5,666 nt of DNA, from contig CALHAO010000466.1 of the NCBI GenBank assembly GCA_937931765.1, forward strand, positions 1 to 5,666. Direction: 5' to 3'. Shown piece by piece: positions 1-5,666 of this stretch; positions within the stretch are counted from its first letter, which is position 1; the number at the start of each line of letters is the position of its first letter. The notes under the pieces were generated by a model. That model searched no databases. It had not been told where the DNA came from and worked only from the letters and a program-made list of their open reading frames with translations. Source of the stretch: an uncultured Thiotrichaceae bacterium. GTDB taxonomy: Bacteria; Pseudomonadota; Gammaproteobacteria; Thiotrichales; Thiotrichaceae. A program made the translations under genes and the position numbers.

Positions 1-173
1 TTGCCAAGGGGAATCTGGTTCAGCCTTTTGCTGAGGGCATTGGAGGCAGTGGCACAACTGGCCTGTGTTATTACCTGGTCTACCCAGAAGCGAGGCGCGA
101 CGACCCCAAGGTTGTAGTTTTCAGAAATTGGCTGCTGAATGAACTAGAAGCTACTGCAACTCAATCAGAGTAG
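1..173 (+). CDS. LysR-family transcriptional regulator, GcvA-like, C-terminal fragment
   Basis: This is the 3' end of a gene that begins before the window; complete codons start at base 3 and end at a TAG at 171-173, giving about 56 residues. The translation carries the end of a LysR substrate-binding domain: a stretch reading GLCYYLVYPEARRDDPKV, then VVVFRNWLLNELE. The pattern 'YYLVYPE..R..PKV..FR.WLL.E' is typical of the last strand and helix of GcvA-type regulators, where it packs the effector domain. The DNA-binding helix-turn-helix lies outside the window, so the target and effector cannot be named. LysR proteins often control a divergent neighbour upstream, so there is no reason to link this one to the genes downstream. 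The family call is fairly firm; the GcvA subtype is from recalled similarity. Confidence 0.8.
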   Translation, partial: AKGNLVQPFAEGIGGSGTTGLCYYLVYPEARRDDPKVVVFRNWLLNELEATATQSE

Positions 174-212
174 CATTGGCTAAAGTGTAGCTAAAACCTT
201 AGCAGCTCAGTA

Positions 213-241
213 CTCACAACATTATTGATTTGGAATATACG
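213..241 (+). promoter_or_regulatory. weak candidate promoter for the SoxW-like gene
   Basis: In the 116-base gap between the LysR stop and the next start, CTCACA (213-218) and TATACG (236-241) lie 17 bases apart and each match 4 of 6 positions of the sigma-70 consensus. The position, about 50 bases before the ATG, is reasonable. No other element in the gap is better, but matches of this quality occur by chance. Confidence 0.2.
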
Positions 242-289
242 AGAGAAACCACCTAAACTCAGTATTACACTCAAACGGAGGAAACCAAC

Positions 290-1324
290 ATGCAAATAAC
301 CAACTATTTAGCAAAATGGCTGGCAACCTTTTCAGTGTTACTGCTATCGACAATCGCTGCAGCAGACACCACCGCCCCCGAAACCAAACAGGGCGAGATA
401 GTCGGTGCAGTCGAACACAAAATGCCCGATTGGTTTAAAGAAAGCTTCCTCGATATAAGCGAAGATGCCAGTGAAGCTGGGGCTGAAAATAAACACGTCA
501 TGTTATTTTTCCAGCGTGACGACTGCCCGTATTGCGAACGGATGCTACGGGAAAGTATTGACGCCGAGCCATTACGCAGTTTTATTCAGGAACACTTTGA
601 TGTCATCGCCATTAATACCAAAGGTGCCCGCGAAATCGCCTTTGATGAAAATACTACGGTCACCGAAAAAGAACTCACTGAGAAACTTCAGGTTAAACAT
701 ACGCCCAACCTATTTTTCCTCAATCATGAAAACAATGCCGTCGCCCGCCTGAATGGCTATCGCTCACCCGCGCGCATGACACACCTGCTGAGCTATGTAC
801 AAACTAAGGCTTATTTAAAAACCTCGCTACCGGACTACATGGCAAAACATGTAGCAAAAGGTAGTTATCAGCTCCGTGACAATGACTTATTCCAGCCTCT
901 GGATGACCTTTCGAAAGTAAAAGGCCCGCTGGCAGTTATCTTCGAAGATAGTAGCTGCGATGGTTGCGATTATTTACATGACCGGCTGCTAAAACATCCC
1001 GACATTCAACAGGAAATAAAAGCCTTCACCGTGGTACGCCTGAATACTGACTCAGAAAAAACCATCATCAATCCCGCCGGAGAGAAGGTCACACCGGGCC
1101 AATGGGCAAAATCACTGGGAATGACCTACCGCCCCGGCATTATGATTTATGCTGATGGTAAGGAAATGGATCATATCAATGGCATGCTTTACCCTTTCCA
1201 CCTTCGGGAAACACTGCGCTACACAGGTACCGGCGCTTATAAAACCATCACACGAAAAGAGTACAGGACAGCCCGCAAAGAGGAATTGCTGACCTCAGGG
1301 GAAGGCATCGACTACAGCGAGTAA
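290..1324 (+). CDS. exported tandem thioredoxin-fold protein, SoxW-like
   Basis: This is a predicted periplasmic thiol-disulfide protein of 344 residues. Residues 1-25 form a signal peptide (hydrophobic 10-24, cleavage likely after AAA at 23-25). Domain one (about 46-175) has the redox motif CPYC at 79-82, followed by ERM, and a cis-proline at P139 in KHTPNLFFL. Domain two (about 195-330) has CDGC at 223-226 and a cis-proline-like P282 in TYRPGIMIY. The style of domain one matches the SoxW / COG2143 thioredoxin-related proteins, which in sulfur oxidisers reduce periplasmic Sox proteins; classical SoxW has one domain, so two active sites are notable. No sox genes are visible here, so the substrate is unknown. 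The start is supported by GGAGG at 277-281, 8 bases before the ATG, and by the signal peptide. It may instead serve general periplasmic disulfide reduction. Fold and location are confident; the specific role is not. Confidence 0.85.
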   Translation: MQITNYLAKWLATFSVLLLSTIAAADTTAPETKQGEIVGAVEHKMPDWFKESFLDISEDASEAGAENKHVMLFFQRDDCPYCERMLRESIDAEPLRSFIQEHFDVIAINTKGAREIAFDENTTVTEKELTEKLQVKHTPNLFFLNHENNAVARLNGYRSPARMTHLLSYVQTKAYLKTSLPDYMAKHVAKGSYQLRDNDLFQPLDDLSKVKGPLAVIFEDSSCDGCDYLHDRLLKHPDIQQEIKAFTVVRLNTDSEKTIINPAGEKVTPGQWAKSLGMTYRPGIMIYADGKEMDHINGMLYPFHLRETLRYTGTGAYKTITRKEYRTARKEELLTSGEGIDYSE

Positions 1325-1408
1325 CCCGCGAAACACCCCCGACACACTGCCCATCAACAAAATAAGCTGCTACAGTCCTCGTCCCCTGCTCTATTCCGGA
1401 AAGATGGC

Positions 1409-2341
1409 ATGTTTTTTCAAATCTTAAATATTATTGCGCCCATCTTTCTGGTAATTGCAGTCGGCTATGTTGCGGTCTACCGGAAGCTGCTAACAAACGA
1501 CATGGTCGACGGGCTGATGAAATTTGCCCTGCTCTTCGCCGTTCCCTGCCTGTTATTTAACGCTACCTCAACAATGGACTTGAACACTGCTTATGATTGG
1601 CGACTCATGCTGGCATTTTATGGTGGCTCAACCATTAGTTTTATTCTGGCCAGCCTTATCGCACGAAAAGTATTCAACCGACCACCCGGCGAAGCTGTAG
1701 CCGTGGGTTTCGGTGGCCTGTTCTCTAATCTGGTACTGATTGGCCTGCCTATTTCAGAACGCGCCTGGGGAGCGGAGCAAATCACCCCGGTTTACGCCAT
1801 TGTTTCACTGCACGCGCCTTATTGTTACCTAATCGGCATCACTACCATGGAGCTACTGCGCTCAGACGGGCGCTCACTATTTAACACCGCTCAGGTGGTG
1901 GTGAAATCCATGTTCAGGAATAGTTTGATGATTGGGATTGGCTTGGGGTTTATGGTTAATTTCTCAGGTCTTACGCTGCCTGAAACCATCACTGATGCCA
2001 CAGCGTTATTCGCCAGAGCCGCGTTACCTGCCGCTTTATTCGGGCTTGGCGGAATACTGGTGCGTTACAAAATGTCCGACTCACTGGCTGAAGCTGGCAG
2101 TATCTCTATTATCTCACTGTTTATTCATCCGGCATTGGCCTGGATGATCTGCCAATTACTGGGCGTCGAAGATCACTTAATGCGCATGGTGGTATTGGTG
2201 GCTGCTATGGCTCCCGGCCTGAATGCCTACTTGTTTGCTACACTTTACCAACGCGGACAAGGGACTGCCGCCAGTCTGGTGTTATTAGCCACAGTGATGT
2301 CAGTCTTCAGCGTGAGCTTCTGGTTATGGCTGATTTACTGA
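1409..2341 (+). CDS. AEC family transporter (auxin efflux carrier-type permease)
   Basis: This is an inner-membrane permease of 310 residues, the usual length of bacterial AEC (Mem_trans) proteins, with about ten hydrophobic segments starting at residue 5 and ending at the C-terminus. Family hallmarks are visible in both halves: FSNLVLIGLPI with N107 and P114, ARAALPAALFGLGG with P207, and APGLNAYLFATLY with P269 and N272; the Asn/Pro positions mark the broken helices of the transport site. AEC proteins are secondary carriers, mostly of small organic anions such as malate; the substrate cannot be read from sequence. The ATG at 1409 has GGAAAG at 1398-1403, and it places the first membrane helix at once. 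The 84-base gap before it is C-rich and shows no clear terminator, so transcription from the upstream gene is possible. Its stop overlaps the stop of the S4 gene on the other strand. Confidence 0.9.
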   Translation: MFFQILNIIAPIFLVIAVGYVAVYRKLLTNDMVDGLMKFALLFAVPCLLFNATSTMDLNTAYDWRLMLAFYGGSTISFILASLIARKVFNRPPGEAVAVGFGGLFSNLVLIGLPISERAWGAEQITPVYAIVSLHAPYCYLIGITTMELLRSDGRSLFNTAQVVVKSMFRNSLMIGIGLGFMVNFSGLTLPETITDATALFARAALPAALFGLGGILVRYKMSDSLAEAGSISIISLFIHPALAWMICQLLGVEDHLMRMVVLVAAMAPGLNAYLFATLYQRGQGTAASLVLLATVMSVFSVSFWLWLIY

Positions 2342-2553
2342 GTTTGCAATACGATTTTCAGTTTTTCATCCATAAATTCGATGGTATCACCGGATACAAT
2401 CTTTTTACGCCGCTGTGTTTCAACCACACCATTCAGCAACACCCGACCATCATCAATAACAGATTTTGCTTCACCGCCACTACTGACAAGACCTTCAAAC
2501 TTCAGGATTTTGTACAACTCAACAGGCTCTTTTGAAATTTCGACTTCTTTCAT
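2335..2553 (-). CDS. ybcJ: S4-domain RNA-binding protein, YbcJ family
   Basis: This is a 72-residue protein made almost entirely of one S4 fold, a small RNA-binding module. Visible hallmarks are ELYKILKFEGLVSSGGEAK (12-30), DDGRVLLNGVVETQRRKK (34-51) and a final SGDTIEF strand. From memory these align closely with Escherichia coli YbcJ (LK.EG...SG..AK....G.V..G.VETR.R.KIV.G.T), which is of similar length; YbcJ is thought to bind RNA but its role is unsettled. The frame is open to another ATG at 2610, which would add 19 residues, but the ATG at 2553 is preferred because AGAGGT lies 7 bases upstream and family members begin here. It is convergent with the AEC gene (7-base overlap of ends) and divergent from the membrane protein gene. 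By eye it is more AT-rich than its neighbours. Confidence 0.88.
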   Translation of the reverse strand: MKEVEISKEPVELYKILKFEGLVSSGGEAKSVIDDGRVLLNGVVETQRRKKIVSGDTIEFMDEKLKIVLQTQ

Positions 2554-2560
2554 CACTTTG

Positions 2561-2566
2561 ACCTCT
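2561..2566 (-). promoter_or_regulatory. ribosome binding site fixing the S4 gene start
   Basis: On the minus strand AGAGGT stands 7 bases before the ATG at 2553. The upstream in-frame ATG at 2610 has no comparable purine-rich element, so this site decides in favour of the 72-residue protein. Confidence 0.65.
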
Positions 2567-2624
2567 TTAATTTTCAAGGGAGCGTACTCCACTGCGTAAC
2601 AAAACACCATATAGCATCACTAAC

Positions 2625-2654
2625 TTGCATCCGGTAGAATAGCTGAGCTATAAA
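2625..2654 (+). promoter_or_regulatory. candidate promoter of the two-gene membrane module
   Basis: TTGCAT (2625-2630) and TATAAA (2649-2654) are separated by 18 bases. The -10 matches 5 of 6 consensus positions and the -35 only 3 of 6. It lies in the divergent gap, about 58 bases before the ATG at 2712. TAGAAT at 2635-2640 is an alternative -10 with a poor -35. The TATAAA sits inside the inverted repeat described next. Confidence 0.35.
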
Positions 2655-2660
2655 TAGCTC
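2639..2660. repeat. alternating ATAGCT/AGCTAT half-sites, candidate operator
   Basis: Three copies of a six-base element alternate in orientation: ATAGCT (2639-2644), AGCTAT (2646-2651) and ATAGCT (2654-2659). The last two belong to an inverted repeat with 7-base arms, GAGCTAT and ATAGCTC, separated by AA (2645-2660). The block overlaps the candidate -10 element of the downstream gene and is not followed by a T-run, so it looks like a protein-binding site and not a terminator. The binding protein is unknown and chance is possible in AT-rich DNA. Confidence 0.4.
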
Positions 2661-2711
2661 GGGCAGAAATGCACTTAATGAGCATCAAAATAATGAAAAG
2701 GATTTTCAACC

Positions 2712-4412
2712 ATGCCAGCTTCCGAGATCGGGCAAACAGAGCGACCGTCTAAAAATATCAAGTTAACCCTGATACTGGTTATCCTGTTATCCATCATCTC
2801 CTTTGTCACCAGTTACAAAGGACTGGTCATTCTTAACGTAGAGAATGATAACGACCTGAGCCAATGGCAAAATATATTCATCGCCTTCATGGTGTTCACC
2901 ATCCAGGCGACGCTGGTGGTCACCCTGTTATTCATGATTCACGGCTACCGGCGCATCACCCGCTTCCTGTCTTTATCCGTCTACATTGTCGCCATGCTAT
3001 TCAGTGTATTCTTCAGTTATGGTTGGTGGTATGAGGTGTTCCGCGCAGATAGTTACGCACAAGAAGTCTACAAGGACGGCGTGGAAGGCATACGCACCAA
3101 TGCCAAAACTTATGAACAGTCATTCTCCAATGTACGAGAAGTGGCTGATGAGTTATCCAAGTATTCTGCCAAACGCGCCCGTGATGAAAATTTGTACGGT
3201 GGCACCTGTGATGAGAAAAGCCTGCCGGGCAAAGGCGCACTAAATTACCTGCGTAATGACGAAGCCAAACGCTTCGGGAATATCGCCGAAGATGTCGGTG
3301 GGTTGCAAGAAAAGGTTGGGAAGCACATTAGCGAACTCAACCGCCTGTTAGACGACCTTGATCTCAGCGAAGAAGGCATTGTCGCTCAGCGGGAGCGGGA
3401 GCTGAATGATATTGTGGCACTGATTGGTAGCTACCGTGAGGGTTCAGAATCTATCCGTATCCGCAAACAACTCGAAGAACGCAGGGGCGATAAACGTAAG
3501 TTTCTTGAATCACAGAACCCGAAAACGGATGAGCGCACTGTTGTCTCTTGTCTCGACACTGAAATTACCCGTAAGATTGATGCGCTGATAGCGGCGCTGG
3601 ACGCTTTACCGGAACCGCGCAAAGTCACCTTATTTGACCAAAACAATAACCGCACGGTGTTGCAGCGTTCATGGCAGGTCTTTGCCTCATTAATGGATTT
3701 CGATACCGTTACTGACACCAAAGCGAAACTGGCCGAACTAAACCTCACCAGCACGGATTATGTGCCACTAGTAGCTGGTCTGCTGATTGACCTATTTATT
3801 CTCGTGCTGGGCCTGATTGACGGACTGGAACATGGCCGTGCTTATACCGGTAGACGTTACAGCAAGTCTGAAGCCCGTGCGATGCAGAATTTCCATCAGT
3901 CACCTCCTTCTGAAAACGACCAGATCAGCTTGCTACAACCCTATCTGTATAACGGCTGGCTCAGTCATTATCTGATACTACCCATCTCGCAAGCCACCAG
4001 CACAGAACGAGAGCAACAACTGCGCAGACTCGTGTCATGGCTGGAAGCACACGACAAGATTGATCGTTTTGCACACGGCGTAGCACTGGAAAGGCTGCCA
4101 CGTATTATGCAGGAATTTTTCACTATGGAAGCCCCTGCCAATCAATGGCGAAAACTGTGGCGTTTTGATGTCTACAAAGTTAATAAAGATGTCTGGCGGG
4201 AACTGATTATTGCCCATGCTTTAAACCGGGAAGCAGAAAATCAAGCAGCACAACAACAGGTAGATACAGAAAGCCAGGAAGCGCAAACGCACGCGGAGAC
4301 AGACGAGCAGGAAGTATATGAACAGACTGTAGTTGAGGAGCAGACAGTACTGCAACCCACAGAGACTAAAGAACAAGCGCTGCAAAGAATCATGCGAGGT
4401 CATGCGGAATGA
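2712..4412 (+). CDS. unrecognised inner-membrane protein with large periplasmic coiled-coil domain
   Basis: I do not recognise this 566-residue protein. Hydrophobic segments lie at about 18-40, 54-76, 85-104 and 351-371. Basic residues in the 77-84 loop (HGYRRITR) and after the fourth segment (HGRAYTGRRYSK) put both on the cytoplasmic side. The N-terminus would then be inside, residues 105-350 periplasmic, and 372-566 cytoplasmic. The periplasmic part is charged and helical, with coiled-coil character around 190-265. It contains the only two cysteines of the protein, C166 and C280, which could form a disulfide. The fourth segment carries D360 and D370. The cytoplasmic part has a folded-looking region (about 400-504, rich in Trp, Leu and Arg), then a Gln/Glu/Thr-rich tail (505-560) with EQTV repeated at 537-540 and 543-546. 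AAGGA at 2698-2702 supports the start. Its end overlaps the next gene by ATGA. It could be a scaffold, sensor or envelope complex subunit; none is proven. The ORF is certainly real. Confidence 0.9.
   Translation: MPASEIGQTERPSKNIKLTLILVILLSIISFVTSYKGLVILNVENDNDLSQWQNIFIAFMVFTIQATLVVTLLFMIHGYRRITRFLSLSVYIVAMLFSVFFSYGWWYEVFRADSYAQEVYKDGVEGIRTNAKTYEQSFSNVREVADELSKYSAKRARDENLYGGTCDEKSLPGKGALNYLRNDEAKRFGNIAEDVGGLQEKVGKHISELNRLLDDLDLSEEGIVAQRERELNDIVALIGSYREGSESIRIRKQLEERRGDKRKFLESQNPKTDERTVVSCLDTEITRKIDALIAALDALPEPRKVTLFDQNNNRTVLQRSWQVFASLMDFDTVTDTKAKLAELNLTSTDYVPLVAGLLIDLFILVLGLIDGLEHGRAYTGRRYSKSEARAMQNFHQSPPSENDQISLLQPYLYNGWLSHYLILPISQATSTEREQQLRRLVSWLEAHDKIDRFAHGVALERLPRIMQEFFTMEAPANQWRKLWRFDVYKVNKDVWRELIIAHALNREAENQAAQQQVDTESQEAQTHAETDEQEVYEQTVVEEQTVLQPTETKEQALQRIMRGHAE
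4396..4400 (+). promoter_or_regulatory. ribosome binding site for the 64-residue gene, inside the preceding gene
   Basis: GAGGT lies 8 bases before the ATG at 4409, within the last codons of the 566-residue gene. This good Shine-Dalgarno element, plus the ATGA overlap, is the main evidence that the small downstream frame is translated and coupled to its neighbour. Confidence 0.6.
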
Positions 4413-4603
4413 AGCTCTGGCTTAACATCTGGAGTAGCCGCTGGAACCACCTGCTCTGGCGACTGGGCATGATCGTACCCATGCTTTTCTCTCAGTACAG
4501 TGATGCTGAAGAAGATTATGAAGAACAAAAATCTAATGGCTGGATCGTGCTTCTGGTTTCACTAGTGGTGCTGGGTGTATCAGTCTGGTCATTTTTTCTT
4601 TAA
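4409..4603 (+). CDS. small single-span membrane protein coupled to the preceding gene
   Basis: I do not recognise this 64-residue protein. It has three parts: an N-terminal segment rich in Trp and Arg (W4, W8, W12, W17, with R11 and R18) that could form an amphipathic helix lying on the membrane; an acidic linker (SDAEEDYEEQ, 31-40); and a hydrophobic segment from about 44 to the end, with no residues after it. Its start overlaps the stop of the 566-residue gene (ATGA, 4409-4412) and has a good ribosome binding site, so the two are probably made together and may bind one another. An internal ATG at 4469 (M21) would remove the Trp-rich part and lacks such support. The short length lowers certainty, but the coupling, ribosome binding site and clean membrane segment argue that it is a real gene. 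Confidence 0.75.
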   Translation: MKLWLNIWSSRWNHLLWRLGMIVPMLFSQYSDAEEDYEEQKSNGWIVLLVSLVVLGVSVWSFFL

Positions 4604-4647
4604 AATGCCCCCTCACTTTTACCAAAACCAGATGTGCTAAGAAAGCT

Positions 4648-5666
4648 ATGAAAAACTTTATTGAAGAATTAACGTGGCGTGGCATGATTCACGATGCGAT
4701 GCCGGGCAGTGAAGAACACCTGATGGAAGCCATGCGCAGTGCTTATGTGGGCTTCGACCCTACGGCTGATTCTTTGCATATTGGTAATCTGGTGCCGATT
4801 ATGTTGCTGGCGCATTTCCAGCGTTGCGGCCACAAACCTTACGCTTTAGTCGGTGGTGCCACCGGGATGATTGGCGACCCGTCCGGACGTTCTGATGAGC
4901 GTAATCTGCTGGATGAGCCTACCCTTCGCCATAATCAGGAAGCGATTAAGAAGCAACTCGCTCACTTTCTGAATTTTGAAGAAGCCGCTGAGAACGGCGC
5001 GGTTTTAGTCAATAACTATGACTGGATGAAAAACTTCTCGTTTCTGGAGTTTATCCGTGATGTTGGCAAACACATCACCGTGAACTACATGATGGCGAAG
5101 GATTCGGTGAAAAACAGAATCGTCGCTGAAGAAGGTGAAGACAAGGAAGGCATGAGCTTTACTGAATTCACTTATCAGTTGGTGCAGGGTTATGACTTTC
5201 TGCATTTGTACCAGAATAAAAACTGCTCGATTCAAATGGGTGGTAGTGATCAGTGGGGCAATATTACCACCGGTACTGAACTGGTGCGGCGTATTGCACA
5301 GGGCAAGGCGTATGCGATTACCTGCCCGCTGATTACTAAGGCTGATGGCTCCAAGTTTGGTAAAAGTCAGGGCGGTAATGTCTGGCTGGATGCTGCCCGC
5401 ACTTCACCTTATAAGTTCTACCAGTACTGGCTGAATTCAGCGGATGAAGACAGCGAGAAGTTTATTCGTATCTTCACTTTCCTGGCGGAAGATGAGATCA
5501 ATGCAGTAATTGCGGAGCATGATGAAGCTAAGCACCTGCGTGTGTTGCAGAAGCGACTGGCCTCGGAAATTACGGCGATGGTGCATTCGGAAGAGGCACT
5601 GGAAAATGCGATTAAAGCCAGTGCTATTCTATTTGGCCAATCTACTGGTGATGACCTGAAAGAGCT
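4648..5666 (+). CDS. tyrS: tyrosyl-tRNA synthetase, 3' truncated by window edge
   Basis: This class I aminoacyl-tRNA synthetase charges tRNA-Tyr with tyrosine using ATP in the cytoplasm. The window holds the first 339 codons without a stop, of a protein usually 400-430 long; the missing end should hold the C-terminal tRNA-binding region, commonly S4-like. Signatures are HIGN at 44-47 (the HIGH motif), GGATGMIGDPSG with D77, YQLVQGYD at 176-183, GGSDQWGN at 198-205 and KFGKS at 236-240 (the KMSKS motif). By comparison with the Geobacillus enzyme, Y33, D77, Y176, Q180, D183 and Q202 would line the tyrosine pocket. The start at 4648 fits the family N-terminus (MKNFIEELTWRGM), though only a weak AAGAAAG precedes it, 2 bases away. 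From memory the sequence is closer to Bacteroidetes TyrRS than to the E. coli enzyme. It lies 44 bases after the small membrane protein gene with no visible terminator between. Confidence 0.97.
   Translation, partial: MKNFIEELTWRGMIHDAMPGSEEHLMEAMRSAYVGFDPTADSLHIGNLVPIMLLAHFQRCGHKPYALVGGATGMIGDPSGRSDERNLLDEPTLRHNQEAIKKQLAHFLNFEEAAENGAVLVNNYDWMKNFSFLEFIRDVGKHITVNYMMAKDSVKNRIVAEEGEDKEGMSFTEFTYQLVQGYDFLHLYQNKNCSIQMGGSDQWGNITTGTELVRRIAQGKAYAITCPLITKADGSKFGKSQGGNVWLDAARTSPYKFYQYWLNSADEDSEKFIRIFTFLAEDEINAVIAEHDEAKHLRVLQKRLASEITAMVHSEEALENAIKASAILFGQSTGDDLKE

Noticed and set aside
190..203. Hairpin GCTAA-AACC-TTAGC after the LysR stop, possible terminator
   Set aside because: The stem is only 5 base pairs and AT-rich, and no run of T follows, so it is unlikely to terminate transcription.
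2579..2590. Small inverted repeat GGAG-CGTA-CTCC upstream of the S4 gene
   Set aside because: Four-base arms are too short to be meaningful without conservation.
2554..2610. N-terminal extension of the S4 protein to the ATG at 2610
   Set aside because: No ribosome binding site precedes that ATG, while the ATG at 2553 has AGAGGT at 7 bases and matches family starts.
3431..3754. Minus-strand open frame of 107 codons inside the 566-residue gene
   Set aside because: It lies wholly antisense to the real gene, is Ser-rich as antisense frames often are, and has no convincing start signal.
2712..4603. Membrane module as an anti-phage system (for example a ZorA-like MotA-type protein with a partner)
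   Set aside because: A mixed membrane and coiled-coil layout is only superficially similar; no MotA-like motif, nuclease, helicase or other effector is seen, and the neighbours are housekeeping genes.
4601..4606. TAAAAT before tyrS as a -10 promoter element
   Set aside because: It matches 5 of 6 positions, but no -35 better than 3 of 6 is found at 16-18 bases upstream, and it includes the stop codon of the small gene; not enough to call a tyrS promoter.
5005..5235. Minus-strand open frame of 76 codons inside tyrS
   Set aside because: It is the antisense shadow of a strongly conserved synthetase coding region and has no family features.

Overview
The window looks like chromosomal DNA of a gammaproteobacterium. 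The features pointing there are a GcvA-type LysR regulator tail, a periplasmic SoxW-like thioredoxin-fold protein, an AEC transporter and a YbcJ-type S4 protein. The SoxW-like gene would suit a sulfur-oxidising lineage such as the Thiotrichales, but that placement is a guess from gene content. Coding density is high, no gap exceeds about 160 bases, and no tRNA, rRNA, insertion sequence, CRISPR array or integrase is visible.

Layout, left to right: (1) the last ~57 codons of a LysR-family regulator, cut by the window edge; (2) an exported protein of 344 residues with two successive thioredoxin-like domains, each with its own CXXC; (3) a 310-residue AEC (auxin efflux carrier-type) permease; (4) on the minus strand, a 72-residue S4 RNA-binding protein whose stop overlaps the stop of the permease by 7 bases; (5) an unrecognised 566-residue inner-membrane protein with three N-terminal and one central membrane segments, a large predicted periplasmic coiled-coil domain and a cytoplasmic C-terminal region; (6) a 64-residue single-span membrane protein whose ATG overlaps the stop of gene 5 (ATGA); (7) the first 339 codons of tyrosyl-tRNA synthetase, cut by the right edge.

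Genes 5 and 6 are the least explained part. They are translationally coupled, both are membrane proteins, and they probably act together. They lie 44 bases upstream of tyrS on the same strand with no visible terminator between, so some co-transcription with tyrS is plausible. A small array of alternating ATAGCT/AGCTAT half-sites in the divergent region between the S4 gene and gene 5 overlaps the best -10-like element and is a candidate operator. The tyrosyl-tRNA synthetase reads, from memory of family sequences, more like the Bacteroidetes type than the Escherichia coli type, which suggests gene transfer. Nothing here is a recognised defence or mobile system; the novelty candidate is the two-gene membrane module.
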